Assembly: GCF_002878395.1 (NCBI RefSeq)
Contig: NC_061120.1
Location: forward strand, 119,166,585 to 119,230,584
From: Capsicum annuum
Lineage: Eukaryota > Streptophyta > Magnoliopsida > Solanales > Solanaceae
Direction of reading: 5' to 3'
DNA length: 64,000 bases
Shown here piece after piece: positions 43,890 to 54,200 of the stretch. The notes below the pieces were generated by a model. It searched no databases. It worked only from the letters and a program-made list of their open reading frames with translations, and was not told where the DNA came from. Within the stretch, counting starts at the first letter, position 1. Every line of letters starts with the position of its first letter. The position numbers and the translations under genes were made by a program.

Positions 43890-44300
43890 CCGATGGACTT
43901 GTCGCTATTATGATGTGTCTAGTGTAGGATTGGGTTGTGTGTTGATGCAGCATTGCAAGGTGGTTGCATATGCTTCTAGGCTGTTGAAGATGCATGAGAA
44001 GAGTTATCCAACGCATGATTTGGCATTGTTGGTTGTGGTCTTTGTTTTGAAGTATTGACATAACTATTCGTATGGGGTTCATGTTGATATCTTCTCAGAC
44101 TATAAGAGTTTGTAGTATTTGTTCTCCCATAAGAAGCTAAATATCAAGTAGAGTAGATAGATTGAGTTGCTCAAGGACTAAGACATGAGTCTTTATTATC
44201 AACTAGGTAAAGCTAACATGGTTGTTAATGCTCTTAGCAGGTTATCTATGGGAATCTTATCTCATATAGATAACAAAAAGTGAGAATTGGTGAAGGATAT
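43890..44300 (+). pseudogene. RNase H remnant of element A
   Basis: The frame shows [20 protein letters not shown] (43905-43965), [30 protein letters not shown] (44075-44112), LGKANMVVNALSRLSMG (44203-44252). Stops replace several conserved residues. It continues into a linker before the integrase. Confidence 0.82.
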
Positions 44301-44554
44301 TCACTTATTGGCTAATCTTGTAGTTCATTAGACTCTGAGGATGGTGGTGTGATGGTGCAAGAGGTGGTGAAGTCATCTTTTTGTGCCGAGGTGAAAGAGA
44401 AATAGGTCTTGGACCCTATCTTGATGCAAATCAAGGATGATGTGGGTCACTATAAAGTAATGGATTTTGAGATTGGTGGTGATGGTATCTTGAGGTACCA
44501 AGGTAGGTTATGCATTCTTGATGTCGTGGGATGCGAGAGAGAATCTTGGCAAAG

Positions 44555-45320
44555 GCTCATGAGTTGAGGAACATTGTTCATCCTGGTTCAATGAAGATGT
44601 ACCATGATTTGAAATAGATCTATTGGTGTAATAACATGAAGAGGGATGTATCCAATTTTTGTCTAAGTGCAAGGTGTGTCAACAAGTGAGGGTTAAGCAC
44701 TTGAGGCCTAGTGGTGTGTCTCAAGAGATTGAGTTGCCTTTATAGAAATAGGAAGTGATTACTGCTACTGGTCTTCTGTGGTCTTGCCATTAGTTTTATT
44801 CTATTTGGGTCATCATTGAGAGGATGATTAAGTTTGCTCACTTTCTACCAGTAAAAACTAATTATTCGATAGAGAATTATACTAAGCTCTTCATTTAGGA
44901 GATTGTAAAGTTGCATGGTGTTCCAATTTCCATCATATTTGATTGAGGTACTCAATTTCATCTCACTTTTGGCATTCTTTTTAGAGATTTTTGGGAACTA
45001 AGGTGAACCTTAGCACCATCTTCCACCCACAGACGAATAGACAAGCAGAGAGGATGATACAGACTTTGAATGATATGCTAAGGTCTTTTATGATCGATTT
45101 TAGTGGAAGTTGGGTTGATCATTTACCTCTCATTGAGTTTGTGTATAATAATAGCTATCACTCTAGTATTGGGATGGCTCTGCTCGAGGCTTTGTATGGC
45201 AGGAAGTGTAGGTCTCCTATTGGGTGGTTCGATATTGGTGAGAATAGGTTGTACGGTCCTGACTTGGTGGATGTAAAAGTCCAATGTGGATGTAAGGCGA
45301 AGGGATTTGGATTTTGATAT
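44555..45320 (+). pseudogene. Integrase remnant of element A
   Basis: The zinc-binding region (HELRNIVHPGSMKMYHDL, 44558-44612) is recognisable but broken. The core is scrambled until 44991. From there an open 108-codon stretch carries LSTIFHPQTNRQAERMIQTL with the catalytic glutamate, FSGSWVDHLPLIEFVYNNSY and ALYGRKCRSPIGWFDIGE. The usual DG of 'TDGQAER' is NR here. A stop falls inside the second-aspartate block near 44945. Confidence 0.83.
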
Positions 45321-45720
45321 AAATGATATAATGTTCTTGAAGGTGTCTCCCAGGAAGGGTGTGATATAGTTTAGGAAAAAGACAAAATGTAGTCCCCGTT
45401 ATGTTGGTCCATATTATATTTTGAGGTGAGTGGGTAATGTGTCTTATGAGTTGGATTTGCCTTCAATATTGGGATTTATCCACCCGATTTTTCATATTTA
45501 GATGTTGAGGAAGTGCGTGTATGATCCTTCCTTAGTGTTTCCATTGGGAAGTGTTGGTGTTTTGAATTCCTAGTCTTATGAGGAAGTCCCAGTGGAAAGC
45601 TTAGATCCGCAAGTACATTAGTTATGAGTGAAGGACATGGCTTTATTAAAGGTTCTATGGAGGAACCAAAGGCGTGAAAAAGTTACATGGGAAGCTGAAG
45701 AGGACATGAAGTCCAAGTAA
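45321..45720 (+). pseudogene. Integrase C-terminus and chromodomain-like tail of element A
   Basis: Fragments match the J tail: YELDLPSILGFIHPIFHI (45447-45500), MLRKCVYDPSLVFPLGSVG, SYEEVPVESLD (45574-45606), ALLKVLWRNQRREKVTWEAEEDM (45641-45708). Several stops occur. The polypurine tract follows 200 bp later after a non-coding spacer. Confidence 0.8.
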
Positions 45721-45918
45721 CCATTCTTGTCTCCCGCTCTAGATAATCATTCTTAAGGCATGTGCATTCCTTAACATCTTTGTTTTCTAACTTTGTTAAA
45801 GGAAATTATGATTTGCTTGATATCCTTGCTTTATGTCTTTGTTAAAGGTAAGTGTGGATATACTCTATGTCAAATCGTGCAAACAAAAGCCTTATTCCGT
45901 CAGTTGGAGAAGAATGAT

Positions 45919-45933
45919 CCTAAGGGGGGAGAA
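45919..45933 (+). other. Polypurine tract of element A
   Basis: 'cctaaggggggagaa' ends exactly at the 3' LTR and is preceded by 'gaatgatcc', as in L and G. Confidence 0.88.
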
Positions 45934-47159
45934 TGCAACACCCCAAATTTTTGGTCCTTGAAAATTTCTGAAATTTTATCCTCACTGCCTAGACTATGAC
46001 TCTCCATATGAGTCGTAGGGAGTCTTGGCGTATCTTAAGGAACCAATTGTAACCTGGACAGTATGTTGTACTGGAGTTTATTCTATGACTACGACTAGGG
46101 AATATGAGTTGTAAAAACTCAAAACGACTCTTAAGATGTCTTCCATAGCCTAACTAGTGTGATCCCCAATAGTTTCTACTTTGACAATGACTGGGCCATG
46201 TGAGTCATAATGGCTGAGTAAGATTCGTCTAGTACGACTAGTAGCCAAGTCATTTTTGGTGATTATGGACATTTTCCAAACTACGAGTGGGACCTTACGA
46301 GTCATTAGGTGACCCTATGAGTTGCAAGGTCACTCGTAGCAACTAGACGATCAATTTTGAGTCTTCTCATTAAGGGAATTCTGGTCAATTCCCCTCTCCC
46401 CTTACTCATATCCCACTTCCATAAAGCGCTCAAGCGGGTTTTTTCTCATATATAACATAATTAAAACACTCTCAAAATTCTCTAAATTTTCCAAGGTCAA
46501 GATACTAAGGGTTTTCAAGGAGTTGTTCATCTAAGGGCTCAAGGGTTAAATTCTCTCCATAAATTATGGTATTTAAGGCATGTTACTCTTCCCCAATTCT
46601 CAATCTATAAAAATCATGTGTTTTACATGGTTTAAATTGTATGGACTTGAATACGGGTTTTGATGTGGTTGAGGGTTTGAAATGATTGATTCTTAAATTG
46701 TTTTTCCATGATTCATTATGCGTTGTTTATGCTTTAATAATGGTTTTGAACCTGTGGGGTGTATGGGAATGGTGAATAAACTATAGGGCCATGATTTTCC
46801 CTAAATTGATGTTATGAGATTAGAAATTATTTTGAATAATTGTGCCACCTCAACCCACTTGTGTAACTGGCTTTGAATTGTGAAATTGACACTTGGTTTG
46901 ACTTACCCACCTATGTTATTGCTTTGCATAAATTATTAAACAATGAACATGGATGTTGAAAGTCTTGTTAGTTATGATTTGATTTAATGAACAAATGGGA
47001 TCGAGGCATTCTCCCAAATTAATGTGATTGTTATGGCATAGAGACAAACTTGCAAGTGTAAGGGTATAATGATACCCATGGTGTGCCTTAAAGGTTGGTT
47101 CATTGGTTAATAAGTGGGTTATGTGAAACCTGTTTCAAATTAGGATTAATGGGTTTATG
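45934..47159 (+). repeat. 3' LTR of element A, truncated
   Basis: It starts TGCAACACCCC and aligns with both parts of the 5' LTR until about 47159, corresponding to about 35551 in the 5' LTR. The remaining roughly 930 bp are missing and LTR M begins. Confidence 0.85.
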
Positions 47160-49154
47160 TGTAATGCCTCGGAAGTACCCCTGGACGTTAATAGTGCTCA
47201 AGACTACGAATAGTCCCAAGATAACCCATTAAGCCTACTTAACTTGGAACTTATAAGAAAAGTGAACTAGCATAAACAAAACTTGAAGGTAAACAGAAAA
47301 ATATCTTTATAAAAGGCTTTAACTTGGGAATCTTTGAACAAATATTTGAACTTAAAACTAAAATAGTCTGACAAGCCTCTATTACTAACTAGAGAGCCAC
47401 TGGGCTAGACCCCATTTGACCCAAATCATAAACTGAAATCATGTAACTAAAATACTTTCATCAAGGAACAGAAATTAGATAAACTGGGTCCTCAAACTAT
47501 GATAATTCACCAAATTTAGGATGTAGGTGATAATGTCATTATTAATTCTGTTGTTGGAACGAGCACCAAAATATACATTATAAGATAATATAGCACATAG
47601 ACATATATGTGGGTCAAAACCTTTGGAATGTACTAAGTATGTGGGGGTGAATGCATAAGTAAAATAATATCTAAACGTACCTTTAGACTTTCAAATGAAG
47701 CATACTAAGTATAAATGACTCACCTTGAGCTTGAATAAAACAAAGACTATTAAATCATGAACATGAGTAATGAAACACAAAGATAAACTTTGTGAGCCAT
47801 AACACTTAGTTCTAAAAGCTTTACTTTTATACTTTTTTAGGGGAGATTATTGTAACCGACATAAATTATGTGAGCTATCCTGGAGTCCAACGTCTTACCC
47901 ATGTTAGGGAGAGCTATTCTACACTTGCCATCAGAATAGAACCTTAATCTTAGTGATCACTTTACTTCATCCATATTGGGAAAAATCTTAACCTACGGTG
48001 GATTCTAGTTTCTAAGAATTTAGGATATGCTCATCTACATTCCTTTCACAGTTCTAATTACTACACTTAGAATACTTATATGCTCATAATTTAGGAAATC
48101 AAACTTAAAATAGCATAAGGGTTTAAAAACTAAAAACCAATTATGCTTCTCTTTCCTTAAATCATAATCAGGATGAACAAATGTGGATTCCATATCTTAT
48201 CTTAAGATTAAAAGATCAATCTTTGCTTTGAATTATAGTATAAACTTATCAATGGAACTTAAAAGCATAATCTTCTTGTAAACTCAATACTTGTACTTAG
48301 GACTTACAATATATGCATAAATTCTTAGAGATTCATGACAAAACTTCATGTTCAATAATCATGTTGAAATATTTCAATAATTTCAATCAAGATAATAAAA
48401 TTAAAATCACAATATGAATTTAATAAATCAAAGGATGAATATATGTAAATCTTGATGCAGTTATAGCTTTTAATCTCGTGTTAATACCATAATTCAAGAA
48501 TATGGCTATTTGGGTATGAACCCTAATTATAAATTAAGAAATTCAATCTTAAAAACCATGTATTTTGGGCACAAAGATGAATCTTTGGAAGAAAGCTTGA
48601 ATCTTGGGACTTGAAGGATGAACTTGTGAAAGAAAACCTATTCTTGATGTTTCTTGAAGATGAAAGGATGTATGTGTTGTTATTTGATTGGAATGAGTAG
48701 GAAAATAATGCCTCCTGAGGGTTATAAGTTGTGGATCGGAAGTTATAAGGGAGGAAAAGACTAAAAATCCCTTCGCTAACTTTACAGAAAAAGCTCGTGA
48801 GTCCATACTGGTCTACCATACGACTCGTATGGTAGGGTACGACCACTCTCATCTACTCGTAAGAATAGCAGACTCAAAGAAATACTCACTGATCAACATA
48901 AGAGTTTCACTTACGACTAGTATCCTTTCATATGACCTCTAACCCTATACTCGTACCTTGGACAGAAGCTTGGAAGATATTACTGAAGAACTTATGATCT
49001 AATATCATACCACTCATACCCTACTTGACAACTTCAAGGGAGTCAAGTTGTATCCTCAATAGAAAGTTCACCCTACCATACTGTCTTGCATACGAGCACA
49101 AAATACCACTCGATCTATGTTCATGAAATTGAAGGTGTGTGAAAGTGTTCTACA
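47160..49154 (-). repeat. LTR M, reverse orientation, probably solo
   Basis: The left edge 'tgtaatgcctcggaag' is the reverse of an LTR end '...ggcattaca'. The right edge near 49154 would be the LTR start 'tgtagaacacttt', less certain. U3 on the minus strand holds dyads such as 'ccatacgactcgtatgg' (48818-48834) and 'tacgac/actcgta' words to about 49110. A leader with 'tttcatcttcaagaaacatc' lies near 48640-48665. No 5-bp duplication is seen, so it may be truncated. The frames at 48523-48852 lie in the leader and are chance. Confidence 0.55.
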
Positions 49155-49719
49155 TTTGGCCAAGGTAGGATTCTCATTTATATATGAATAAAAAACTTGA
49201 AAGAACACTCTGTAAGGTCAATATGGACTTTGAACACTTTATTTTAACTCTCAAGGGGTGCCTCCCCTTACTTATTCATTAAGGATAATTTTGTTTTTTG
49301 CATGTAATAAGTATAAGTACAGACTTGAACTTGTATTTTCACTAGTTTTGACATATTTAGAGAATGTTCTTTTAGATTGTAATTTTAGTCCTATAGCTTA
49401 GTAAATCCAAAACTTGACTATTTTTATGCAAGTGAGGTATTCTTCACTTGTGTTGATCAATTGGCAAGAAAGGTGTCGTTTAGGAGTGTGAATTCCTTTG
49501 GTGCACCTAAGAGAGAGGTTTAATATAATGTTGGTGAGGTGTGTTTTAGAGTTTGATACACATTATTATGCTAATAATTGGTGTTGGAGAGGGTCTCATT
49601 ACCTATCCTTTTCATTTCATGCATTTCTACTTCATCTTCTTTTCTTCTATGTGTTGTTTTCCTTGTCTTGTTCAAGTTTAGTTGCTAATTTATGAATTTT
49701 CTAGCTATATTTCATATCA
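49155..49719 (+). repeat. LTR of partial element D (B/C family)
   Basis: It aligns with the B LTR from about 'ttggcca' onward, including 'aattggcaagaaaggtg' (49458-49474) and the U5 end 'tttcatatca'. The first 90 bp of U3 are missing or too diverged. No B-like TATA box is conserved, though 'taagtataagt' lies at the corresponding place. Confidence 0.72.
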
Positions 49720-50315
49720 ATTGGTATCAATATCCTTTCTTAGTGTTGTTCCCACAACTCTAATCCTTGGTTTTAGAGTCCTTATTAAGAAAATCTCAAC
49801 AAAAAATAGTCAAATCCAAAAGAAAAACCACAAAAAATGATGTTTAGTAGTGTTTTATAGTAGATTCGTGTGTTGAAAGTTAGATCTAATCAATTTTATT
49901 GTGTTTTGTTTGTTTAGAGTGCTAGATACTCTCTACCTAGCACCTAAGGAGTCTAGATCTACTCTTGGAACAAGATTTGGTTGAATTTGAGCTAAGACCT
50001 CCATGGATATGGCGTTTTGAAGCTTCAAGAGACTAGATCCGTGTGGATTTTGTGTTGTGGACGCTGGTTGGTTGTGGTTTATTGTTTTTTAAGCTCAACT
50101 TGGCCTAAGGAACCTAGATCAACAATAAAATTAGAATTTGGGGTTCATTTGATTAGGGGTGAAACATTGGTAAACTCTTGAATATTCATCTTGTTATTCA
50201 ATCTTCATCAAATCTTGTTGGAGAAGAATATTCAAGGGGTGTATTTTCTCCAAAAAGAGGAGGAAAGAGAGTTTCCTTGGTGTTTGTATAATAATATTCC
50301 TTAGCATATTCCTGA
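49720..50315 (+). repeat. Primer site and leader of partial element D
   Basis: The primer site 'tggtatcaatatcc' (49722-49735) follows the LTR. The leader matches B 31160-31740 and the reverse of the C leaders, then stops near 50315. The element has no ORF or second LTR, so it is truncated. Confidence 0.72.
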
Positions 50316-50574
50316 ATTTTAATTCACCTTTCAAGCTTAGGGTATCCATGAAAAAGTGTGAATTTCTTTATTTTCCAGTTTCTTGCTTTGACTAAACCAT
50401 GAATATATATATATAAATATATTTGTTTTCCTATAAATTTGTGCGTCCTTTCGTACTTATGATTACTATATCTCATTATATTGAAAAATTCTTGATTTTG
50501 GGCGTAAGTTAAGAAATTTCTTGTTATGTTCAGATTATAGCATTTTTATGATTAGTTTCATTCTTCAAAGATGT
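50316..50574. other. Unassigned sequence
   Basis: AT-rich, with an imperfect TA microsatellite at 50404-50422 and no gene. Confidence 0.4.
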
Positions 50575-50860
50575 CAGCTTATGAACACTTAATGACCTAA
50601 GATATCATGTGTTGTCCATTGAATATTGCCGCATCCTATCCCACATGCAAGTGTACATGGTCGGCCAAGTAGTAAAGTATCCTTTAAAAACCAAGTATCG
50701 ATCCCATAGGTACTTGTTCTCAGCAATAATCTAATTCTAGCATTAGTACAAAAATTAAACAAATTCCAATTGATAAGCGTGAAATTACGAAAGCGGAAAA
50801 AAACACAAGTGAGGGGGAAACAAGGGGAAAATATTACAAACACACAAACAAAGAAAACAC
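50575..50860 (-). repeat. Athila/Tat-like LTR fragment, reverse
   Basis: The minus strand shows the 'tgggatcgatacttgg' and 'gaccatgtacacttgca' blocks that occur at 250-315. It reads continuously into the tetranucleotide array, which gives a spurious 300-codon frame. Confidence 0.55.
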
Positions 50861-50861
50861 T

Positions 50862-51436
50862 ATAGAAGGATAGATAGAAGGATAGATAGAAGGATGGATA
50901 GATGGATAGATGGATTGATGGATAGATGGATGGATGGATGGATGGATGGATGGATGGATAGATGGATGGATATATGGATGGATAGATGGATGGATAGATA
51001 GATAGAAGGATGGATAAAAGGATGGATGGAAGGATGGATGGATGGATGATGGATGGATGGATGGATGGATGGACGAAAGGAAGGAAAGAAGTATGGAAGG
51101 ATGGAAGGATGGAAGTATAGAAGGATAGATGGATAGATGGATAGATGGATAGATAGATAGATGGATAGATGGACAGATGGATAAATGGATAGATGGACAG
51201 ATGGATAAATGGATAGATAGATGGATCGATAGATGGATGGATACATGGATGGATATATGGATGGATAGATGGATGGATATATGGAAGGATAGAATGATGG
51301 ATAGAAGGATGGATGAAAGAAAGGATGGATGGAAGTATGGATAGATGGATGGATGGATGGAAGAATGGATGGATGAAAGGATGGAAGGATGGAAGGATGG
51401 AAGGATAAAAGGATAGAAGGATAGAAGGATATATAG
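50862..51436. repeat. GATG/GATA/GAAG tetranucleotide array
   Basis: About 575 bp built from 4-bp steps (ggat, agat, aagg, ggat) with only a few phase breaks. All three minus-strand frames stay open and spell repeats like HPSIHPSI, which are translations of the microsatellite and not genes. It lies between an Athila-like fragment and the end of the E LTR. Confidence 0.95.
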
Positions 51437-51439
51437 GGA

Positions 51440-52028
51440 CAACCAAAATATGTATCAAATCAATGACCTTCCTTAATCTTACCACAAGCACCTAACTCCT
51501 ACGTAAACCTCAAGGGAATTGGATCCTCCAGCAACCCACATTTCAAAACAAAGTATCAATACAAGATAATCCAAGCTTTCCTCATACTTTCAAAGGAGCA
51601 TTCAATCATAATTCATCAATAAACTATCTACTAAATGAAAGAGAATTCCTATTTATAATCTAGGCTAAGTTATTACATCATATGGGCCAAAACGTGACCC
51701 ATTTAGGAAAGACAAACACATAGAATCCCATTAGGCACATGGTAGAGCATATGGGAAGCATCTCGAGGGTATAGTGGGTTGTTTTGACCCACTCTAGAGG
51801 ATCTAGAGTGGGTTGGGAGCACCTCCAAAGTGGATGGGGCATATTTCCTCTTTTGGGGGCTTTCTAGCCCCATTTTGTATTCCATTGGCCTCTCTAACGT
51901 CCCTTAAGTCTCCTTGATCATCATAATCATCCAATAGATGCCTTTTGATAGCCATAAAGAAGTATTCATGTGTCATTTGACCCATAAGCATCCTCTCTAG
52001 AATCTTGGAAGCCATTTGTATTGTATCA
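51440..52028 (-). repeat. 3' LTR of element E
   Basis: On the minus strand it starts TGATACAATAC right after the purine tract 'caagaagaagagga'. A TATA-like 'attataaatag' (reverse of 51651-51661) lies downstream. The end near 51440 is approximate. Confidence 0.65.
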
Positions 52029-52165
52029 TCCTCTTCTTCTTGAAGAAGATTCGTCCTTGAATCTACAACCTTTGAACACAAGACAAGAAAACACAACCAA
52101 TATTTCCTCGTGGAATGATGGTTAGCACAAGGATTAAAATCAAAACATCCATGACAATGAGACAC
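51803..52165 (-). CDS. C-terminal frame of element E crossing the LTR start
   Basis: A 120-codon frame. Residues 34-50 read VVDSRTNLLQEEEDDTI. The LTR begins at residues 46-47 (the DD pair), the same place where the CRM-type pol of element I crosses its LTR (QDGEDNT). The frame then stays open about 70 codons into the LTR (MASKILERMLMGQMTHEY). In known CRM elements pol overlaps the 3' LTR in this way. In another frame just upstream a LxLVLTIIPRGNIGCVFL block matches the LLPRGLCACF block of B and C. I regard it as the tail of the same protein as 52287-53090, separated by frame damage. It is not an independent gene. Confidence 0.5.
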   Translation of the reverse strand: MSHCHGCFDFNPCANHHSTRKYWLCFLVLCSKVVDSRTNLLQEEEDDTIQMASKILERMLMGQMTHEYFFMAIKRHLLDDYDDQGDLRDVREANGIQNGARKPPKEEICPIHFGGAPNPL

Positions 52166-52286
52166 CTATTTCACATATAGCCAAACATCCTTCAAGACAA
52201 TGGAAGAGAAGTCAACATTCAAGGTGCCAAGGAGTTGGTTATGACAAGCATCAAGAAATTCTCCTAAATTCGCTCCATTAACTTTG

Positions 52287-53090
52287 TTACCAAAAAAAAT
52301 CTTCACATATTGGAAAAACTAACGGTAGAATAAAGGAGTCATTAGGGTCTAGATCACCCTTCCTTTTATAAGAAACCTTGTTTACACACAAGACATACTT
52401 AGCACCAACATGGTTATGCTCACGAACAAAGAAAATAGAATAATAAGAGTTATGATTACTTAAGGTGCTAGAAACAACAAGATCACATGAAGGAAAGAAC
52501 AAGTAACTTAAGCACCTCACATTCCTTTTACTTAGACAACTCTCCAAGAAATGTCCAATGTGTCTATCCACATAAATATGACAAGGAACAAGGAACAAGA
52601 ATTGTTTATCAAGTGGAAACCATAGATTCTTCTTAGAACAATAAATAGATTTGCCATTCGAAATGGGAAGGCCACACATTTTATGCACTTTCAAATAATT
52701 CCAAAAGACATCAACACCATCGAGGAAGGGTTTTAAATCAAATGTCTTTAAAACATTGTCTACTCTAGGGTAAATGTCCTTATGATTCCAAGAAAAGCAA
52801 GAAATAAGAGGGGGTAGGTACATACCTTTGGAGCAAAGACTTGAGCTTGCTCTCTTACCTTCTAAACTTGCACTATGTAGATTTATTATCTTATGCATCA
52901 ACTTGGAAGTTGGCACAATGCTAGTGCCAAATGTAGTGAATAACAAGGGCTTGGGTTTGTCACTAATCTCTCCTTCTTGGTCCAAAATCTCCTCATCTTC
53001 ACCGTTAATATCCCTCCTCATCATGAGATTAAGGTTAATGACCTCTCCTTCTTGGGGCCAAACATCTTCAATGGGAACTGTCGTCATCAA
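52287..53090 (-). CDS. Unknown C-terminal domain of element E gag fusion
   Basis: A 267-codon open stretch following the gag remnant on the same strand. Gag, zinc knuckle and this stretch seem to have formed one polyprotein, now with stops near 53150. I do not recognise the sequence. It begins acidic (PQEGEVINLN, GEDEEILDQEGEI), then a region with several aromatics (DGVDVFWNYLKVHK, SKKNLWFPLDKQFLFLVPCH), then a cysteine/serine-rich part (FFPSCDLVVSSTLSNHNSYY). There is no protease, RT or integrase motif. It occupies the position of pol in an element that still has gag and a CRM-type terminus, as do the unknown ORFs of B and C; sequence similarity to them is only evident at the far C-terminus. 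Confidence 0.5.
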   Translation of the reverse strand: MMTTVPIEDVWPQEGEVINLNLMMRRDINGEDEEILDQEGEISDKPKPLLFTTFGTSIVPTSKLMHKIINLHSASLEGKRASSSLCSKGMYLPPLISCFSWNHKDIYPRVDNVLKTFDLKPFLDGVDVFWNYLKVHKMCGLPISNGKSIYCSKKNLWFPLDKQFLFLVPCHIYVDRHIGHFLESCLSKRNVRCLSYLFFPSCDLVVSSTLSNHNSYYSIFFVREHNHVGAKYVLCVNKVSYKRKGDLDPNDSFILPLVFPICEDFFW

Positions 53091-53156
53091 TCCACAAGGT
53101 ACACTAAAATCCCCTTCTACTTATGCTAACTCCCCTTCACTTCTAAGGTCTTAAGG

Positions 53157-54200
53157 GTTTTCCTCACCACCATTATTTTTGGTTACCTTATCCCCAACAA
53201 AGTAAGGATTAACCTCCACCAATACTATGTTTCTTAGGGTGGGACATTCACCAGCCTTATGACCCTAACCTTGACATTTAAAGCAAGTAATACCTTCAGA
53301 ATTGGGACTAGAAGATAGATTACCTTTATTCCTTGGTGCATACCTTTGGATTGCCTTCTCAACGGGTTTATTCTCTAAGTACTTATCGAAATCCTTGTTA
53401 TTGTTCCATACAGAGAAAGTAGAAGAATTGTAACCTTTATTGAAGGACTTATTGGAATTGTTGTTCCTTTCAACTTCAATGGCCGTTTCAACAAGATCTT
53501 TATTCAGTCAAACTTGTGGATAACTAGTTAAGAATAAACTTCATAATCTAACCCACCTTTGAATCGATCCATACATTGATTCGAGGGTTCAACAATCTTA
53601 AAATTAAGGATCAAGTTTTGAAACTACTCATAATAGTCCTTCACATGTTTACATCCTTGTCTCAAATTGCAGAGCTTTGTCAATTGTTCTTGCTTGAACC
53701 TTTTTGTCACATACCACTCTCTCATGAGTGCCTTCAATTCAACCCAATTCGGAAGGTCGGTGTTGCCATTTCTTTCTCTTTTCACCCTTTTAGTCTCCCA
53801 CCAAGTAAAAGTATACCCTTTAAGTTGAGCAATTGTATGGGTGACTTTCTTGTGTGCGGTTAACTCATTGAGTTAGAAGATCCTATTGCATTGTATTTCC
53901 CAATCAAGATAGATTAATGGATCATTAGTTCCTTTAAAGGTAAGAAGATTGATCTTGATTGAGTTAATACTCGTGTCTCGACCCATGTTACCTCCTTGAT
54001 CCCACTGATGATCTTTTGAAACTTGGGGATAGTTTCCCAAGTTTCCTCCTCCATGTCGAACCAGACCAAATCTTCCTCCTCGTTCTCTATGTCCCCCCAC
54101 ATGAGCTCCTCTTCTAGTTCGTACAAATTTCGTAAAGAGAGCCACTTCATCTAACTCTTCACCTCTTTCATAAGGTTCCTCACTTCCCTCATACATAATT
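53157..54200 (-). pseudogene. Gag remnant of element E with zinc knuckle
   Basis: Capsid-type gag of a CRM-like retrotransposon. From 54196 the frame reads an acidic start, an arginine/glycine-rich stretch, then INLLTFKGTNDPLIYLDWEI (about 53945-53890) and QCNRIF. After a frame change it continues with VTHTIAQLKGYTFTWWETKR (about 53845-53785) and LMREWYVTKRFKQEQLTKL. The zinc knuckle at 53244-53285 is CFKCQG-stop-GHKAGEC: all four CX2CX4HX4C ligands are kept but one spacer codon is TAG. The protein resembles the gag of element F at 'KGTNDP..Y..WE.QC.RIF'. The 5' LTR and leader are missing. Confidence 0.75.

Larger units (their letters stand above)
29900..47159 (+). mobile_element. Element A: Tekay/Del-type Ty3/gypsy retrotransposon with two nested insertions
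   Basis: The backbone is 5' LTR (29900-30442 plus 34871-36481, about 2.15 kb joined), primer site (36486), a short leader, decayed gag-pol (41144-45720), polypurine tract (45919-45933) and a 3' LTR (45934-47159) cut short by LTR M. Element B sits in the 5' LTR and element C in the leader. The domain order gag-PR-RT-RH-IN-chromodomain-like matches Tekay/Del chromoviruses. Its coding part is far more decayed than the LTR matches, with stops in every domain. The outer target duplication cannot be tested because the 3' LTR is incomplete. Confidence 0.88.

Noticed and set aside
50589..51491. 300-codon minus-strand frame rich in HPSIHPSI repeats
   Set aside because: It is the translation of a tetranucleotide microsatellite. 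All three minus-strand frames are open for the same reason, and the ends are LTR sequence.
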